This document shows positions 25,797 to 34,189 of a DNA stretch of 64,000 bases, one piece after another; the first letter of the stretch is position 1; each line of letters begins with the position of its first letter. The stretch is taken from positions 5,274,501-5,338,500 of the forward strand of contig NZ_CP047242.1 of NCBI RefSeq assembly GCF_009856605.1, written 5' to 3'. The notes under the pieces are model-generated. The model was not told the origin of the DNA. It ran no database searches and worked only from the letters and a program-made list of their open reading frames with translations. Source of the DNA: Trichormus variabilis 0441 (GTDB lineage Bacteria; Cyanobacteriota; Cyanobacteriia; Cyanobacteriales; Nostocaceae). The position numbers and the translations under genes are program-made.

Positions 25797-26520
25797 GGAC
25801 TGACAAGTAAATAAGCCAACATTCTAGCTTCCGAGCTTACTACTGAAGCTAAATTTAGTAAAAGTAACACAAAAATATTTTCAGCGTAAATGCTTAAATA
25901 TAAAATAATGTTACCACTGTGATTTTACTGAAGTCCCATAATCGATTTTTGGCAGATTGGGCTTGCAAGTTGAAAGTTTTTATAGTAAAAAATCAACCAA
26001 AGCACAAAAAATTGCCCCAAGGATCAAAAAGATTTACTTGTTAAGTTAGCAATGACAATAATTTATGGGAATACTCACAGCCAATAGCAGCCTAAAACCT
26101 TTACAAGTGCTATGTTATAAGGCTGATAACCAATTATCACAGTGATCCCCCGTTATTTAAAAAGTATGAATACTTGGTGAAAATGCCCGGAAGTTAACAC
26201 TTTAAAGAGCTAATTGACAGTAAGTATAAATCTTAGGTAGTGAAAATTTATGTAACTTTATACCCAGTCTGCTAATATCGGAACTATTTACACAATAGAA
26301 CAATCATAAGAATGTTCATTGCCAGTAAATTCACCCATATAAACATGAATATGCGCTGGCTCGTCAGCATCAATACATTGCTTAAACTCAACTAGAATCC
26401 CAGAACTAACTTATTTGCCAAATTTTATCTTGATCTGTCACTAAATGTGTTTGATCCCCGTTTCTATAGAATGACTAGGCTTAACCTAAAAAATCCACAG
26501 CGCTTTTGACTGCGACACCC
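25797..26520. other. Large divergent intergenic region
   Basis: About 720 bases. An imperfect 20-base palindrome (GAACAATCATAAGAATGTTC) lies at 26298-26317. On the minus strand a 39-codon open stretch without a start codon (26288-26404; ...PAHIHVYMGEF...) looks protein-like and may be a gene remnant. The rest is AT-rich with no further visible structure. Confidence 0.45.
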
Positions 26521-27573
26521 ATGAATCAACTGAACAATGGTTTCACAATATTTCTGAGTTTGCTAGTCGAGGCGATGCCCTTTTTGCTGCTTGGGGTTTT
26601 ATTCTCCAGTTTGCTGCTGTTTTTTGTAGATGAGCGCAAATTAGTAGAAAAAATGCCCAGAAATCCCTTATTAGGTGCTTTAGTTGGCAGTATGGTCGGC
26701 TTTTTGTTTCCAGTCTGTGAATGCGGAAATGTGCCAGTAGCGCGGCGCTTGCTGATGCAAGGAGTACCTACACCCGTAGCGGTTGGTTTTTTACTAGCAG
26801 CACCGACAATTAACCCGATTGTGATTTGGGCAACATGGACAGCATTTAGGGAACAACCAGAAATAGTAGTTTTACGTGTGATATTTTCGCTCTTAATCGC
26901 CACAATTATCGGTTTTGTTTTCAGTTTTCAAGCGGACTTAGAACCCATAGTCCAACCAGCGATCGCTCGTTATTTAAAATTTAATCCCCCAGCCAAACCA
27001 GAAACAAAACGCCGGGGTAAATACTCCACAACAAAAGACACGAATACCCCCAGTATGTTGCGTTCTGGGACTTATATTTTAGGTGGTCGAGCAGGTGGTG
27101 TGCCAACACGACTAGATGCTAACCTAGCCCCAACAAATGAGGCTAGCAGCAACAATAAACCGTTGAGAGATAAACTACGCCTGTTATTAGATAACAGCAT
27201 CCAAGAATTGCGGGAGTTGGGTGCAGTCATGGTAATTGGGAGTGCGATCGCCGCAGCCATTCAAGTCCTAGCACCCCGTGAATTAATCCTCAGTCTAGGT
27301 TCTGGCCCGATTACCTCAATTCTCGTCATGCTGGTGTTAGCCGCAGTAGTATCCATCTGTTCCACTGTCGATTCATTTTTTGCCCTATCATTCGCCGCCA
27401 CCTTCAGCAGTGGTTCATTATTAGCCTTTCTCGTCTTTGGTCCCATGATTGACATCAAAAGTGTCGGCTTGATGTTATCCATATTCAAACCCAAGACGAT
27501 CTTCTACTTATTTGCCTTAGCAGGGCTACTGACATTCTTATTCACCCTTTTCATTAACTTGCACGTTATTTGA
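26521..27573 (+). CDS. YraQ-type (DUF318/UPF0718) permease
   Basis: Integral membrane protein of about 350 residues with eight or so hydrophobic segments in two halves, joined by a hydrophilic loop (about residues 155-225). The first half has the family hallmark FPVCECGNVPVARRL with the CxC pair, then PTPVAVGFLLAAPTINPIV. The second half has SICSTVDSFFALSFA and FGPMIDIKS. The ATG at 26521 is used rather than an in-frame TTG at 26506. It is followed by the TIGR03943 gene, its usual partner. The cargo is not established; such pairs have been linked to metal homeostasis. Confidence 0.88.
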   Translation: MNQLNNGFTIFLSLLVEAMPFLLLGVLFSSLLLFFVDERKLVEKMPRNPLLGALVGSMVGFLFPVCECGNVPVARRLLMQGVPTPVAVGFLLAAPTINPIVIWATWTAFREQPEIVVLRVIFSLLIATIIGFVFSFQADLEPIVQPAIARYLKFNPPAKPETKRRGKYSTTKDTNTPSMLRSGTYILGGRAGGVPTRLDANLAPTNEASSNNKPLRDKLRLLLDNSIQELRELGAVMVIGSAIAAAIQVLAPRELILSLGSGPITSILVMLVLAAVVSICSTVDSFFALSFAATFSSGSLLAFLVFGPMIDIKSVGLMLSIFKPKTIFYLFALAGLLTFLFTLFINLHVI

Positions 27574-27614
27574 TATTTCGTCAGTGGTCAGGTGTCCTTC
27601 GTTAGTTCTTCTTC

Positions 27615-27660
27615 TGACTATTGACCACTGACTACTGACCACTGACTATTGACTAATAAC
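27615..27660 (+). repeat. Heptad repeats in spacer of the permease operon
   Basis: Alternating TGACTATTGACCACTGACTACTGACC units lie between the permease and its partner gene. A similar short array occupies 28421-28470 before the third gene. Confidence 0.75.
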
Positions 27661-27662
27661 CA

Positions 27663-28421
27663 ATGACTAAATCTCAAGTCCCAAATAAACTGCTCTCTTG
27701 GCTGGATGTCTTGGCAATTACAGCCTGGGGCGTATTAATGCTGAGATATTGGCTGACTGGCAAGCTCAATTTATTAATTCACCCCAATTATTTTGGATTA
27801 GTAGTTGTAGCCGGTGTTGTCTTATTAATTATTGGCTTTGCCAAAGCTAAAGAACTTTGGCGCTTACGTCCTCGTGATGTCACCCCCAACCCCCAGCACA
27901 TCACTTTTTTTGCTCCTGGTTGGGGTAGCGGCTTACTGCTGTTCACCGCAGTTTTAGGCTTTATTATTACACCGCAAGTATTTGCCAGTGATAAAGCACT
28001 CCAGAGGGGTGTGACAGATTTATTAACCACCTCGCGCCTACAACCCCAATCCTTCCGCGCCTCCGTGCGTCCAGAAGAGCGATCGCTTGTAGATTGGGTA
28101 CGCACCGTGAATGTCTATCCCGAACCAGATTCATATACAGGTCAAAAAGCCAAGGTACAAGGATTTGTCATCCATCCCCCAGATATTGGCAAAGAATATA
28201 TATTCCTCGCTAGATTTGTCCTCACCTGCTGCGCCGCCGATGCTTATCCTGTAGGTTTACCAGTTAAATTAGCAACTAATCAAGAACGGTATTCTCCCGA
28301 CACTTGGTTAGAAGTAGAAGGAAAAATGACCACCGAAACCTTAAGCGGTAAACGTCAATTAACCATCGCCGCCACCTCCATCAAAAAGATTCCCCAACCA
28401 GCAAATCCATATAGTTATTAG
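27663..28421 (+). CDS. TIGR03943 (DUF1980) permease partner protein
   Basis: A 252-residue protein with three N-terminal membrane segments (about residues 12-32, 42-58 and 80-97). A C-terminal OB-like soluble domain begins at about residue 130. The diagnostic motif FVLTCCAADAYPVGLPV (about residues 187-203) with its CC pair could bind metal. The family is encoded next to YraQ-type permeases (YcgQ/YcgR pair). The gene starts 89 bases after the permease and is probably in the same transcript. Confidence 0.88.
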   Translation: MTKSQVPNKLLSWLDVLAITAWGVLMLRYWLTGKLNLLIHPNYFGLVVVAGVVLLIIGFAKAKELWRLRPRDVTPNPQHITFFAPGWGSGLLLFTAVLGFIITPQVFASDKALQRGVTDLLTTSRLQPQSFRASVRPEERSLVDWVRTVNVYPEPDSYTGQKAKVQGFVIHPPDIGKEYIFLARFVLTCCAADAYPVGLPVKLATNQERYSPDTWLEVEGKMTTETLSGKRQLTIAATSIKKIPQPANPYSY

Positions 28422-28470
28422 TCAATAGTCCACAACGAACAACTGACAACGAACAACTGACAACTGACCA

Positions 28471-29961
28471 ATGACTACCAAACCCTTTCTCCAACCACTA
28501 GATCGCGTGGCGATCGCTCTCATGTTAATTTTGAGTTTGTTGATTGGACTGCTAATCTTACAAGGTGATGTGGTTGCTTCTCGTGTACGCAGTTTTACAT
28601 GGGAAAATCAACAAATCGGCGCAGAAGACACCTCGTTTGCTGTCACCTTTAGCCGTCCAATGGATATCAAAAGCGTAGAAGATAACTTAAAAATCGAACC
28701 GCCTTTAGCAGGGAAATTCAGTTGGGCAGGGCGAAGGATGGTTTATACTCTGCTGACACCAGCTCCTTATGGGACAAATTATAAATTACAGTTGCAGGGC
28801 GCTAAAGATAGATTTGCCGAAAAAGAACAAACAAATCGGGTAATCCAGCCCTTTACTAGTCAATTTCGTACACGCGATCGCGTCATTCTCTACATTGGCG
28901 CCGATCAAGAAAACCAAGGACAGCTAGTACTGTACAACTTATCTCTAGAACAGAAAAAGGTACTTAGTCCCAAAGACTTAGTTGTGATGGATTTTAAACC
29001 ATTTCCCAATGGAGAAAAAATCTTATTCTCGGCTCGCGCTGCCAACAATCAAGACTTACTTTCAGCGCAATTGTACACAGTCACAACCGGAATCAGCACC
29101 AAATCTGATACACCAGCAGAACCAGCAGGGAAAATCGACTTACTTTTAGATAATAAAGACTATCAAAACCTGAAATTCGACCTATCCCCCAATGGCGAAA
29201 CTATTGTGATTCAACGGGGAAATAGAAACAACCCTAGTGACTTTGGTCTGTGGTTTATCTCCGCTACCAGCAACTCAGGACAAAGACCCGTCCCACAACG
29301 TCTGCAAAGCCAGCCTGGGGGAGATTTCATGATTACCCCTGACAGTAAAGCCGTAGCCGTTGCCCAAGGGCAAGGAGCCGCCATTCTACCACTACAAAAA
29401 GATGCCAGCAAACCCCTAGATTTTCTGCCCCAATTTGGACTGGTACAGGCATTCTCCAAAGATGGCTCTCAAGCAGCAATGGTGAAATTTAATACAGATT
29501 TCACAAAAGAATTATTTTTAGTCACAAATCAAGGTGTCCAAAAACCCTTATTGAAAACCACAGGTTCCATCCTCAGTTGCCAATTTGATCCAGCCTTACC
29601 CACCCTTTATTGCTTACTCACACAGCTTGTATCCCAAGAACAGTACATAGAACAGCCTTATTTAGTCGCCATCGACCTGAAAACAGGACAGCAAAAACCA
29701 TTGCTGGTGCTACCCATAGAACAAAGAAACGTGCAAATGAGCCTATCACCAGATGGTTTAGGCTTGTTATTTGACCAAGTAGTTCCCCAGAGCAATCCTA
29801 ATGCACCTACAACCAGAGAATTAAAAACAGATGATGGTGAAGCGATCGCCACCAGTAATCTTTGGCTAATGCCCCTACTACCCATTTCTGACACAGCCAT
29901 CAGTACCATCAGACCAGAAAAGCTACCCTTCATCGGATTTCATCCCCGTTGGCTACCGTGA
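28471..29961 (+). CDS. Membrane-anchored Ig-like and beta-propeller-like protein
   Basis: A 496-residue protein with an N-terminal membrane anchor (ALMLILSLLIGLLILQG, about residues 15-31). An SbsA-type Ig-like domain follows (about residues 45-135; SFAVTFSRPMDIKSVEDNLKIEPPLAG). The rest has WD40/TolB-like strands (FDLSPNGETIVIQRG, DFMITPDSKAVAVAQG, LSPDGLGLLFDQ). It should face the periplasm. It is the third gene after the permease pair, 49 bases downstream, so a shared function is possible. I do not recognise a named protein. Confidence 0.75.
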   Translation: MTTKPFLQPLDRVAIALMLILSLLIGLLILQGDVVASRVRSFTWENQQIGAEDTSFAVTFSRPMDIKSVEDNLKIEPPLAGKFSWAGRRMVYTLLTPAPYGTNYKLQLQGAKDRFAEKEQTNRVIQPFTSQFRTRDRVILYIGADQENQGQLVLYNLSLEQKKVLSPKDLVVMDFKPFPNGEKILFSARAANNQDLLSAQLYTVTTGISTKSDTPAEPAGKIDLLLDNKDYQNLKFDLSPNGETIVIQRGNRNNPSDFGLWFISATSNSGQRPVPQRLQSQPGGDFMITPDSKAVAVAQGQGAAILPLQKDASKPLDFLPQFGLVQAFSKDGSQAAMVKFNTDFTKELFLVTNQGVQKPLLKTTGSILSCQFDPALPTLYCLLTQLVSQEQYIEQPYLVAIDLKTGQQKPLLVLPIEQRNVQMSLSPDGLGLLFDQVVPQSNPNAPTTRELKTDDGEAIATSNLWLMPLLPISDTAISTIRPEKLPFIGFHPRWLP

Positions 29962-30077
29962 AGCAGGATGTGAGGGCAGGACTGTTTCATTCTGGGAAGA
30001 AAACTTGGTATTGGGAATCGTTAGCATCGGATTAAGGATGTTGTTTTTGATGAAGATTTTTCCCAAATATATTGTCT

Positions 30078-30461
30078 TCAGTTGTCGGTACTTAGCGTAA
30101 CCACGCTTCCTGCAATCACTTTCCAGTCGTTTTCAAATAGCTTCCAAACCCTAAGATAGCGGAATTTGCCATTAATTTCTTGCCCTAAATAATTTCCTCG
30201 TATCTCTACTGTGACGGCAACAACAACGTCGTCCACGACCACATTGAGTATTAGATCACTTGATTCGACTGTATGCAGGTTGATGTTTCCCGAACGGTAA
30301 TTTTCCAGATCCATCGCTTTGGTTGCCGTTTCGCCACTTGGCCCGTTAAACAGAAGCTCATCGTGAAGCAGTTTATCCAAAAGTTCCACGTTATTTGTTT
30401 TCATCGCTGAGAGGAGATTTTTCTCGTTAGCAATGACCTGGGCTTTATGGGTGGCATCCAT
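30078..30461 (-). CDS. NTF2-like (DUF4440) protein
   Basis: A 127-residue single-domain protein of the SnoaL/NTF2-like fold: an N-terminal helix (VIANEKNLLSAMKTNNVELLDKLLHDEL), a strand pair and a C-terminal sheet ending RYLRVWKLFENDWKVIAGSVV. The pattern fits DUF4440. Such proteins bind small ligands or act as isomerases; the ligand is unknown here. It stands alone in a convergent position with the preceding gene. Confidence 0.8.
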   Translation of the reverse strand: MDATHKAQVIANEKNLLSAMKTNNVELLDKLLHDELLFNGPSGETATKAMDLENYRSGNINLHTVESSDLILNVVVDDVVVAVTVEIRGNYLGQEINGKFRYLRVWKLFENDWKVIAGSVVTLSTDN

Positions 30462-31033
30462 GCTGTTTATTGTTTCATTTGACCAGACAATGAAAGTTTA
30501 ACATCACTGAGTTGGGTTAAAATCTATTGTCCGAGTTGAAAGAGTTGTGACTCTTGCTAGCAAACCTTTTTAGACTGAAACAGTCCTGGGGGTAAGGGGG
30601 TAGAAAAGAAAACTATTGACAACTGACCAACGACTCTTACCCTTTTCAATTTTTAACTTTTCTGAGCTAGGCATTTGATAAATTATATACAGAGACAGTA
30701 TTTATCCCGCCTCTGACCTTGTACCAGCGAGCCACCTACCACATAACTGTTTATCAAAGCCAAGCAGCCTTAAACCTTTATTAGGTATCTGTACTGCGGT
30801 GCATACATTTGTAGCATTTGAACTTGAAACCCTCGTCAAGTCTAAGGTTGACGGGGTGCAAGCTCATAATGTTATAACGACATCAGTTATGTATGCAAAA
30901 TAGGGAACACTGAATCAATGAATAATTACCCGTGTTAGGGGCAGTCTAACTTGGCTGATCCAACCCCCAAGCACTTGAAAAGTATCCTAGCGGTAGCAAT
31001 GCTAGGCGTTTTTAAGTGGGTGGTTCAAGAGTG
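30462..31033. other. Divergent intergenic region
   Basis: About 570 bases with no supportable frame. It must contain the promoters of the NTF2-like and coiled-coil genes. I see no terminator or repeat array apart from a short AACTGACCAACGACT-type heptad remnant near 30617. Confidence 0.45.
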
Positions 31034-32590
31034 ATGAATGAAGCTAACACCTCAAATAATAGGGCTGTGATGGAATCTCCTAATTCTTCTGCTAATTCAC
31101 TACAACCGGAACAGACAATCTGTCCCTTCTATACAGTTGTGCCTTCTGAAAACACAACTAATGCCAAATTGCCCCTCCTAAAACCAGCAGAAGATGAGCA
31201 GGACGAGATCCAAACAGCCGATTCTCCTCAAGATGCACAAAAGCAGGATTGGGTGGTGGAACCTGACGGTGAAAAGCAAGCACAGGTAGAAACTGAATTT
31301 CAGAAGTTATTGGCATTGAATGAGGAATTGCAGGCAGCAAATAATCAGTTATACCAACGAGTAGAACATTTACAAGATGACTTAGCTGAGTCAGAAAAGG
31401 CTTTACAGTGGCAGAAAAGACGCTCCAGTGTCACTGAGTCGATGCTCAATCAACAAGCGCAAGAACTAGCCGCAGCCCAAGAACAAATTCAATCACTGTT
31501 CCAACAGTTAGAAACTGCCGTCCAAACGACTCAACGTCAGGAAATTCTGATTGATAGTTATAAAGCCCAATTGCAAATTAGTCAACAGCGCATTGCTCAA
31601 TTAGAACGAGAGTGTTCTTTATTACAAACTAACTATAGTGAACAGTCCCAACAAGTCGTCCAGTCAGAAAACGCTTGTCGAGAATTGCGTACTCGACTGA
31701 TGAGACAGCAACGCCAGACCTTGCAATTTAAAGCGGCGCTGGAAAAATGTCTAGAGACATCCATTCCTAACTATGAATCTCCAGAGACGGATACTAGCAA
31801 CACTCACAACACAGTCCCCCACAAAACCCGATTTGCTAGAAAAGCACGCTCTTTGTTTCCCAACGCCGAACCGATAAAACCTTGGTCAGCAGAAACAGAC
31901 TCTCAAGAAGAGGATATTAATCAATCTTGGGAAGAGCCTAAAACACCACGCCCTTTCACCAGCGATTACTCCATGCCTAATCCCCCTTCTCTCTGGAACT
32001 GGCCAGTGAAGGATAAGGAGAAGGAAGATATACGTACAATCTCCCAGCCACCAGAACCTGCGCCAAAAGAAGATGAGTCGCCTATTTCTCCTGAAGAGGC
32101 GCAATCTGTGGGTTCAGCAGAATTAGATCAGCAAATAGATAGTCTCATTCAAATGTTTTTCGCCTCCCAAGCTGGAGGTACACCAGCAACACCACCTGCA
32201 TCCGAAGCAGTTATAGAAAGTCAGCCAGTGGACACAACTGTTTGGGAAACTTCGGCTACTAATGTCGAGGAAGAGGAAACACCAGAGCAGTTATGGGAAC
32301 CAACGGTAGAAGTAAGCCCCTTTCCCACTACTTCCTCATTTTCCTTTACTGTCTCTCCCACTGAAAAAACTGCCGAAGTCCCAGAGCAGGATAATTCAGC
32401 CCCTTCACCGATGAATGAGGTGGAGTTTCCCATGACTGACTTAGCGCCAGATTCATTTGATGAGGTTGCTAACGATACTCAATCACCTTCACCTGTGGTT
32501 TATCCCCAGCGACCACGGAAGGGGCGTAAGTCTCTAGCGTCGGTGGAATTGCCGAATTTCAACAAGCCTAATGGTCAATATGGTCAATAG
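31034..32590 (+). CDS. Coiled-coil, low-complexity acidic protein, unknown
   Basis: About 518 residues with no enzymatic motif. Residues 75-220 form a long coiled coil rich in Gln/Glu heptads (NEELQAANNQLYQRVEHLQDDLAESEK...). The remaining 300 residues are acidic, Pro/Ser/Thr-rich and probably disordered, with a basic tail (RPRKGRKSLASVELP). No signal peptide or membrane segment is seen. An in-frame GTG at 31016 would add six residues; the ATG at 31034 is chosen. A structural or scaffolding role is possible but unproven. Confidence 0.75.
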   Translation: MNEANTSNNRAVMESPNSSANSLQPEQTICPFYTVVPSENTTNAKLPLLKPAEDEQDEIQTADSPQDAQKQDWVVEPDGEKQAQVETEFQKLLALNEELQAANNQLYQRVEHLQDDLAESEKALQWQKRRSSVTESMLNQQAQELAAAQEQIQSLFQQLETAVQTTQRQEILIDSYKAQLQISQQRIAQLERECSLLQTNYSEQSQQVVQSENACRELRTRLMRQQRQTLQFKAALEKCLETSIPNYESPETDTSNTHNTVPHKTRFARKARSLFPNAEPIKPWSAETDSQEEDINQSWEEPKTPRPFTSDYSMPNPPSLWNWPVKDKEKEDIRTISQPPEPAPKEDESPISPEEAQSVGSAELDQQIDSLIQMFFASQAGGTPATPPASEAVIESQPVDTTVWETSATNVEEEETPEQLWEPTVEVSPFPTTSSFSFTVSPTEKTAEVPEQDNSAPSPMNEVEFPMTDLAPDSFDEVANDTQSPSPVVYPQRPRKGRKSLASVELPNFNKPNGQYGQ

Positions 32591-32592
32591 CT

Positions 32593-32628
32593 AATAGTCC
32601 ACAGTCCAAAAACCTGGATTTTGACTAT
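32593..32628 (-). repeat. Dispersed 36-bp repeat, copy B
   Basis: Reverse complement of 1070-1105 with one mismatch. It begins two bases after the coiled-coil gene's stop codon and is followed by GCGTCAGTCCTA at 32668. Confidence 0.75.
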
Positions 32629-32699
32629 GGACTATTGACAAAAAAGCCAGAAAATTAGTCACACTGCGTCAGTCCTATTTGAATTTTGAATTTTGCGAA

Positions 32700-32872
32700 A
32701 AGTTCTGTAGGCGGTGAATCCATTGCTGTAGGAGGGTTTCCCTCCGCAGGCAACTGGTGAACCCGGAGGGGTTTCCCGCCGTAGGAAACTTTTCAAGACG
32801 AATTTTGAATTGGAGCGTAAAGCCTGCGGCATAGCTTCGCTTAACGCGTAGCGTCTCGTAGAGAAGCGACTT
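32700..32872. repeat. Composite palindromic repeat block
   Basis: A GGAGGGTTTCCCTCC-type hairpin repeat (about 32729-32790) and a second family (AGCTTCGCTTAACGCGTAGC, about 32833-32868) are packed together. They end just before the stop codon of the PurM-like gene. Both look like dispersed cyanobacterial repeats. Confidence 0.7.
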
Positions 32873-32874
32873 GA

Positions 32875-34011
32875 CTATGCGCCTTTGGCGATGCCGAAAG
32901 ACTCTCCCTTTAATGTGATGTTAAATGGGGTGATGACAACTTCACGGGTGGGGGATGCTTCCACTCTACCAGCGATCGCAGCTGTTAATCCTTGCTCTTT
33001 TGCTAGCTGAACAATTCTCTCTCCATCTTGTTCTGTTTCTGTATAAAATGCAAACCCTGCACCGTAATTGAACACGGAAAGCATCATTTCTTTCCCGCCT
33101 TCTAGTTGACTTTCGACAAACTGAAAGATTTCGGGAACTGGTAGCAATTTTTCAATCACATACCGTAGTGGTTTGGCTGACCGCATAAGTTTCTGCCATC
33201 CATGACCGGTGATATTCTCCATTGCGGTGGGACGAATACCCTCACTCAACACCGCTTGCACCAGTGGCGTGTAGAGATGAGAGGCAGCATTCATCGCTGC
33301 CCATAACTCCTGCCCACTGGGTAGTTTTGTTCTGTAGCCATCGGGGAGTGATTCGGCTAGTTTCCGCACCGGGGTAAAGCCATTTTCATGGAGTCCGGTA
33401 CTTTCCACCAACACGATCGCATTGCCTTCAGCCAACCGTGTACCATCAATAGGAGCCACACCAGGAGGCATGACACCAAATACAGAACCGGCAATATCCA
33501 GCCGCCCTGGAATCATCTTGGTTTTGAGTTGTGGCGTTTCCCCAGAAATATAAACGCAGCCAATTCGTTTGCATCCCTCAACTACACCATCGAGAAACCC
33601 ATCCAAAAAGGCAGGGGTGAAGACGGTTTCCGGGGTACTTGAGGGTAAATACAATCCCAGAAGTACCGTTTGCATCCCCGAAGATGCAGCATCATTGGTC
33701 AGACACGAGAGAATCTTGATACCAATGTTCCACCAAAACTGTCGCAATTCTTCCTCCGAGAGGTCATCAGGACGGGCATCATCAGCAGTACCCAGACCTT
33801 CAGGAACAAGACTCACAAAAAGTTCTGGTGTTCCCGTCTGCAAGTAAGGCGCTAGGTTGAAACTAAAGGCGTTAGCACTGCCCCCCAGCCCGGAAAGAGG
33901 TACTTTCCCATAGGCGGGTGAAAACTGCAATGTACGTTTTGCGGCCTCAATAAAGCGAAGCTTGGCCGCATCGAGAGTATTGTAATCGACTTGATCGAGT
34001 GCTTGAGTCAT
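32875..34011 (-). CDS. AIR synthase (PurM)-like protein
   Basis: A 378-residue member of the PurM/SelD/ThiL-like fold. The C-terminal half is clearly PurM-like: CVYISGETPQLKTKMIPGRLDIAGSVFGV and VESTGLHENGFTPVRKLAESL resemble the GGETAEMPG and SSGVHSNGFSLVR blocks of purine-pathway PurM. A further block is ENITGHGWQKLMR. The N-terminal GTDGVGTK nucleotide motif of true PurM is not present, so the reaction may differ. It is probably a paralogue acting in the cytoplasm. It lies downstream of cruA in the same direction, separated by a repeat array. Confidence 0.78.
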   Translation of the reverse strand: MTQALDQVDYNTLDAAKLRFIEAAKRTLQFSPAYGKVPLSGLGGSANAFSFNLAPYLQTGTPELFVSLVPEGLGTADDARPDDLSEEELRQFWWNIGIKILSCLTNDAASSGMQTVLLGLYLPSSTPETVFTPAFLDGFLDGVVEGCKRIGCVYISGETPQLKTKMIPGRLDIAGSVFGVMPPGVAPIDGTRLAEGNAIVLVESTGLHENGFTPVRKLAESLPDGYRTKLPSGQELWAAMNAASHLYTPLVQAVLSEGIRPTAMENITGHGWQKLMRSAKPLRYVIEKLLPVPEIFQFVESQLEGGKEMMLSVFNYGAGFAFYTETEQDGERIVQLAKEQGLTAAIAGRVEASPTREVVITPFNITLKGESFGIAKGA

Positions 34012-34030
34012 CAGAGTTACTTTGTTGGGA

Positions 34031-34090
34031 TGGGGACTGGGGACTGGGGACTGGGGACTGGGGATTGGGGACTGGGGATTGGGGATTGGG
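34031..34090 (+). repeat. GGGGACT/GGGGATT heptad array
   Basis: About eight tandem heptads, alternating GGGGACT and GGGGATT, lie in the spacer between cruA and the PurM-like gene. The same units are found inside the cruA and cimA coding sequences. Confidence 0.9.
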
Positions 34091-34189
34091 AAGAAGTTCG
34101 TCTCCTTCTATACCCAAATCCTGAAAATTCTTAATTTTGAATTTTGTAGCTTTAGCTTCCCGTAGGGTATTTTGAATTTTGAATTTGTT

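Noticed and set aside
34031..34090. Possible CRISPR array
   Set aside because: The units are 7 bases long, directly tandem and without spacers: heptad short tandem repeats, not CRISPR. No cas genes are in the window.
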